DNA from: Syntrophaceae bacterium UBA2192
GTDB lineage: Bacteria; Desulfobacterota; Syntrophia; Syntrophales; UBA2192
Assembly (NCBI GenBank): GCA_002327315.1
Contig: DCVI01000212.1
Location: forward strand, 1-7,219
Reading direction: 5' to 3'
Length of the DNA: 7,219 nt
Shown: in pieces, positions 6,616-7,219 of the stretch
Position numbering within the stretch: position 1 is the stretch's first letter
Layout of the letters: every line of letters starts with the position of its first letter
Position numbers and translations under genes: made by a program
The notes under the pieces: model-generated
Database searches by the model: none
What the model saw: only the letters and a program-made list of their open reading frames with translations
What the model was told of the DNA's origin: nothing

Positions 6616-6635
6616 AATCCGGATTACGCGTAATC
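6616..6635. promoter_or_regulatory. Overlapping perfect palindromes in the HcyBio leader
   Basis: GATTACGCGTAATC (6622-6635) is a perfect 14-bp palindrome, and AATCCGGATT (6616-6625) is a perfect 10-bp palindrome sharing four bases with it. A further 8-bp palindrome, GTCCGGAC, follows at 6608-6615. They lie about 40-60 bp downstream of the predicted transcription start and just before the coding region. They could be an operator or alternative RNA hairpins. No regulator can be named. Confidence 0.45.
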
Positions 6636-6671
6636 TTTTCGTTTCCGAGCTTCTTACCTTCTTAACTTCAC

Positions 6672-6731
6672 GTATTTCCCGCTTTATTAGACTATTTTAA
6701 AACCATTGTCCAACAGAAATGCGGGAAATAC
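6672..6731. repeat. Perfect 11-bp inverted repeat flanking the HcyBio promoter
   Basis: GTATTTCCCGC (6672-6682) and GCGGGAAATAC (6721-6731) are exact reverse complements separated by 38 bp. One arm is just upstream of the predicted -35 and the other just downstream of the -10, overlapping the expected transcription start. This spacing fits a pair of operator half-sites or a looping repressor. It could instead be a long-range stem at the 3' end of the dut transcript. Confidence 0.65.
6684..6713 (-). promoter_or_regulatory. Probable sigma-70-type promoter for the HcyBio-ftsB-like pair
   Basis: Minus strand shows TTGGAC (6713-6708) as a -35 candidate and TAATAA (6689-6684, spacing 18) or CTAATA (6690-6685, spacing 17) as -10. 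It sits in the only AT-rich stretch between dut and the HcyBio gene, and transcription would start near 6677. The element is enclosed by an 11-bp inverted repeat. The match is moderate, with no experimental support. Confidence 0.5.
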
Positions 6732-6747
6732 AAGGCCGCGAGGCCTT
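6732..6747 (-). terminator. Weak intrinsic terminator hairpin after dut
   Basis: Minus strand AAGGCC (6747-6742), loop TCGC, GGCCTT (6737-6732) makes a perfect 6-bp stem that begins within the dut stop codon TAA. It is followed by GTATTTCCC, a poor T-tract. It may be a weak terminator or only an RNA-stabilising hairpin. The downstream promoter argues that some separation of transcripts is intended. Confidence 0.42.
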
Positions 6748-7192
6748 ATCCGGTGTGCCCGAAGCCGCCGCTTCCGCGGGCCGTGTCCGACAAGCCCTGC
6801 CTGAAGTCCCAGGTGACCCGGGAGACGGGCGCCACGATCATCTGGGCGATCCGGTCGCCCCGCTGCACCAAGAAAGGCTCGGTACCGTGATTGATCAGGA
6901 TGATCCGGATTTCACCGCGGTAATCGGCGTCGATCGTTCCAGGCGTGTTCACGAGCGTCACCCCATTTTTCAAGGCCAGGCCACTCCTGGGGCGGATCTG
7001 GGCCTCGTAGCCCTCCGGCAGGGCGATGGCGATTCCCGTGGGGACGAGGGCCCGCTCACCCGGGGCGATGACGATTTGAGCCTCCACGGCGGCAACGATG
7101 TCCATCCCCGCCGCATGCTCCGTCATGTAGCGTGGAAGGGGAAGATCCTCCGACCCGCCCAACCGCTCAATGGCCACACGCACCGATTTCAT
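6746..7192 (-). CDS. dut: dUTP diphosphatase (dUTPase)
   Basis: This enzyme hydrolyses dUTP to dUMP and pyrophosphate, keeping uracil out of DNA and supplying dUMP for thymidylate synthesis. It acts as a cytoplasmic homotrimer. With the ATG at 7192 it has 148 aa, normal for the trimeric family. All five motifs are present in order: AAGMDI (27-32), RPRSGLA (67-73), GTIDADYRGEI (85-95, with catalytic Asp88 and stacking Tyr91), GDRIAQ (112-117) and the C-terminal arm RGSGGFGHTG (139-148). A TTG immediately upstream (7195) could also serve as the start. No clear Shine-Dalgarno is visible in the 24 nt upstream within the window, so translation may be coupled to an upstream gene outside it. The gene appears intact. 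Confidence 0.97.
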   Translation of the reverse strand: MKSVRVAIERLGGSEDLPLPRYMTEHAAGMDIVAAVEAQIVIAPGERALVPTGIAIALPEGYEAQIRPRSGLALKNGVTLVNTPGTIDADYRGEIRIILINHGTEPFLVQRGDRIAQMIVAPVSRVTWDFRQGLSDTARGSGGFGHTG

Positions 7193-7219
7193 CAAACTCG
7201 TCTGTTTCGTTCTTTTCGT

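Noticed and set aside
6570..6690. A SAM-type riboswitch in the leader of the HcyBio gene
   Set aside because: The leader is short and shows palindromes and a tandem repeat, but none of the conserved SAM riboswitch core sequences I know.

Overview
The window reads as a GC-rich chromosomal segment of a Gram-negative bacterium. The gene set fits a Desulfobacterota ('deltaproteobacterial') relative, perhaps near the syntrophic or sulfate-reducing lineages. The pointers are a sigma-54-type pilus promoter, a lipoprotein-type PilQ, and a DUF39/HcyBio homocysteine biosynthesis gene next to an FtsB-like gene. This placement is inferred from gene content only. All supported genes lie on the minus strand, so the story runs from right to left.

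Right part (about 5070-7195): dut (dUTP pyrophosphatase, all five family motifs) ends in a small hairpin. A 130-180 bp intergenic region follows. It holds a plausible sigma-70 promoter bracketed by a perfect 11-bp inverted repeat, then a 14-bp palindrome and a 9-bp tandem repeat. Next comes a DUF39/HcyBio protein (L-aspartate semialdehyde sulfurtransferase type, sulfide-dependent homocysteine synthesis). After a 23-nt gap comes a small FtsB/DivIC-like divisome protein.

Middle (4628-5073): 446 bp with no convincing gene. The main signal is a near-perfect sigma-54 promoter (TGGCAC-N5-TTGCT) about 100 bp upstream of pilM.

Left part (124-4627): a compact pilMNOPQ operon for the type IV pilus alignment subcomplex and outer-membrane secretin. 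Genes overlap (ATGA at pilM/pilN and pilP/pilQ) or lie within 2 nt. PilM is the cytoplasmic actin-like protein, PilN and PilO are inner-membrane coiled-coil proteins, PilP links them to the secretin, and PilQ is the secretin. Two protein features stand out. PilP has Phe where the lipobox Cys is expected, while PilQ carries a clear lipobox. PilQ also runs from its N0 domain straight into the secretin domain with no visible N1 domain.

Left edge (1-91): the operon ends in a strong rho-independent terminator. Within its T-tract, in sense orientation, begins the conserved 5' end of a bacterial class C group II intron, a retroelement class known to insert behind terminators. Only its first 58 nt are in the window.
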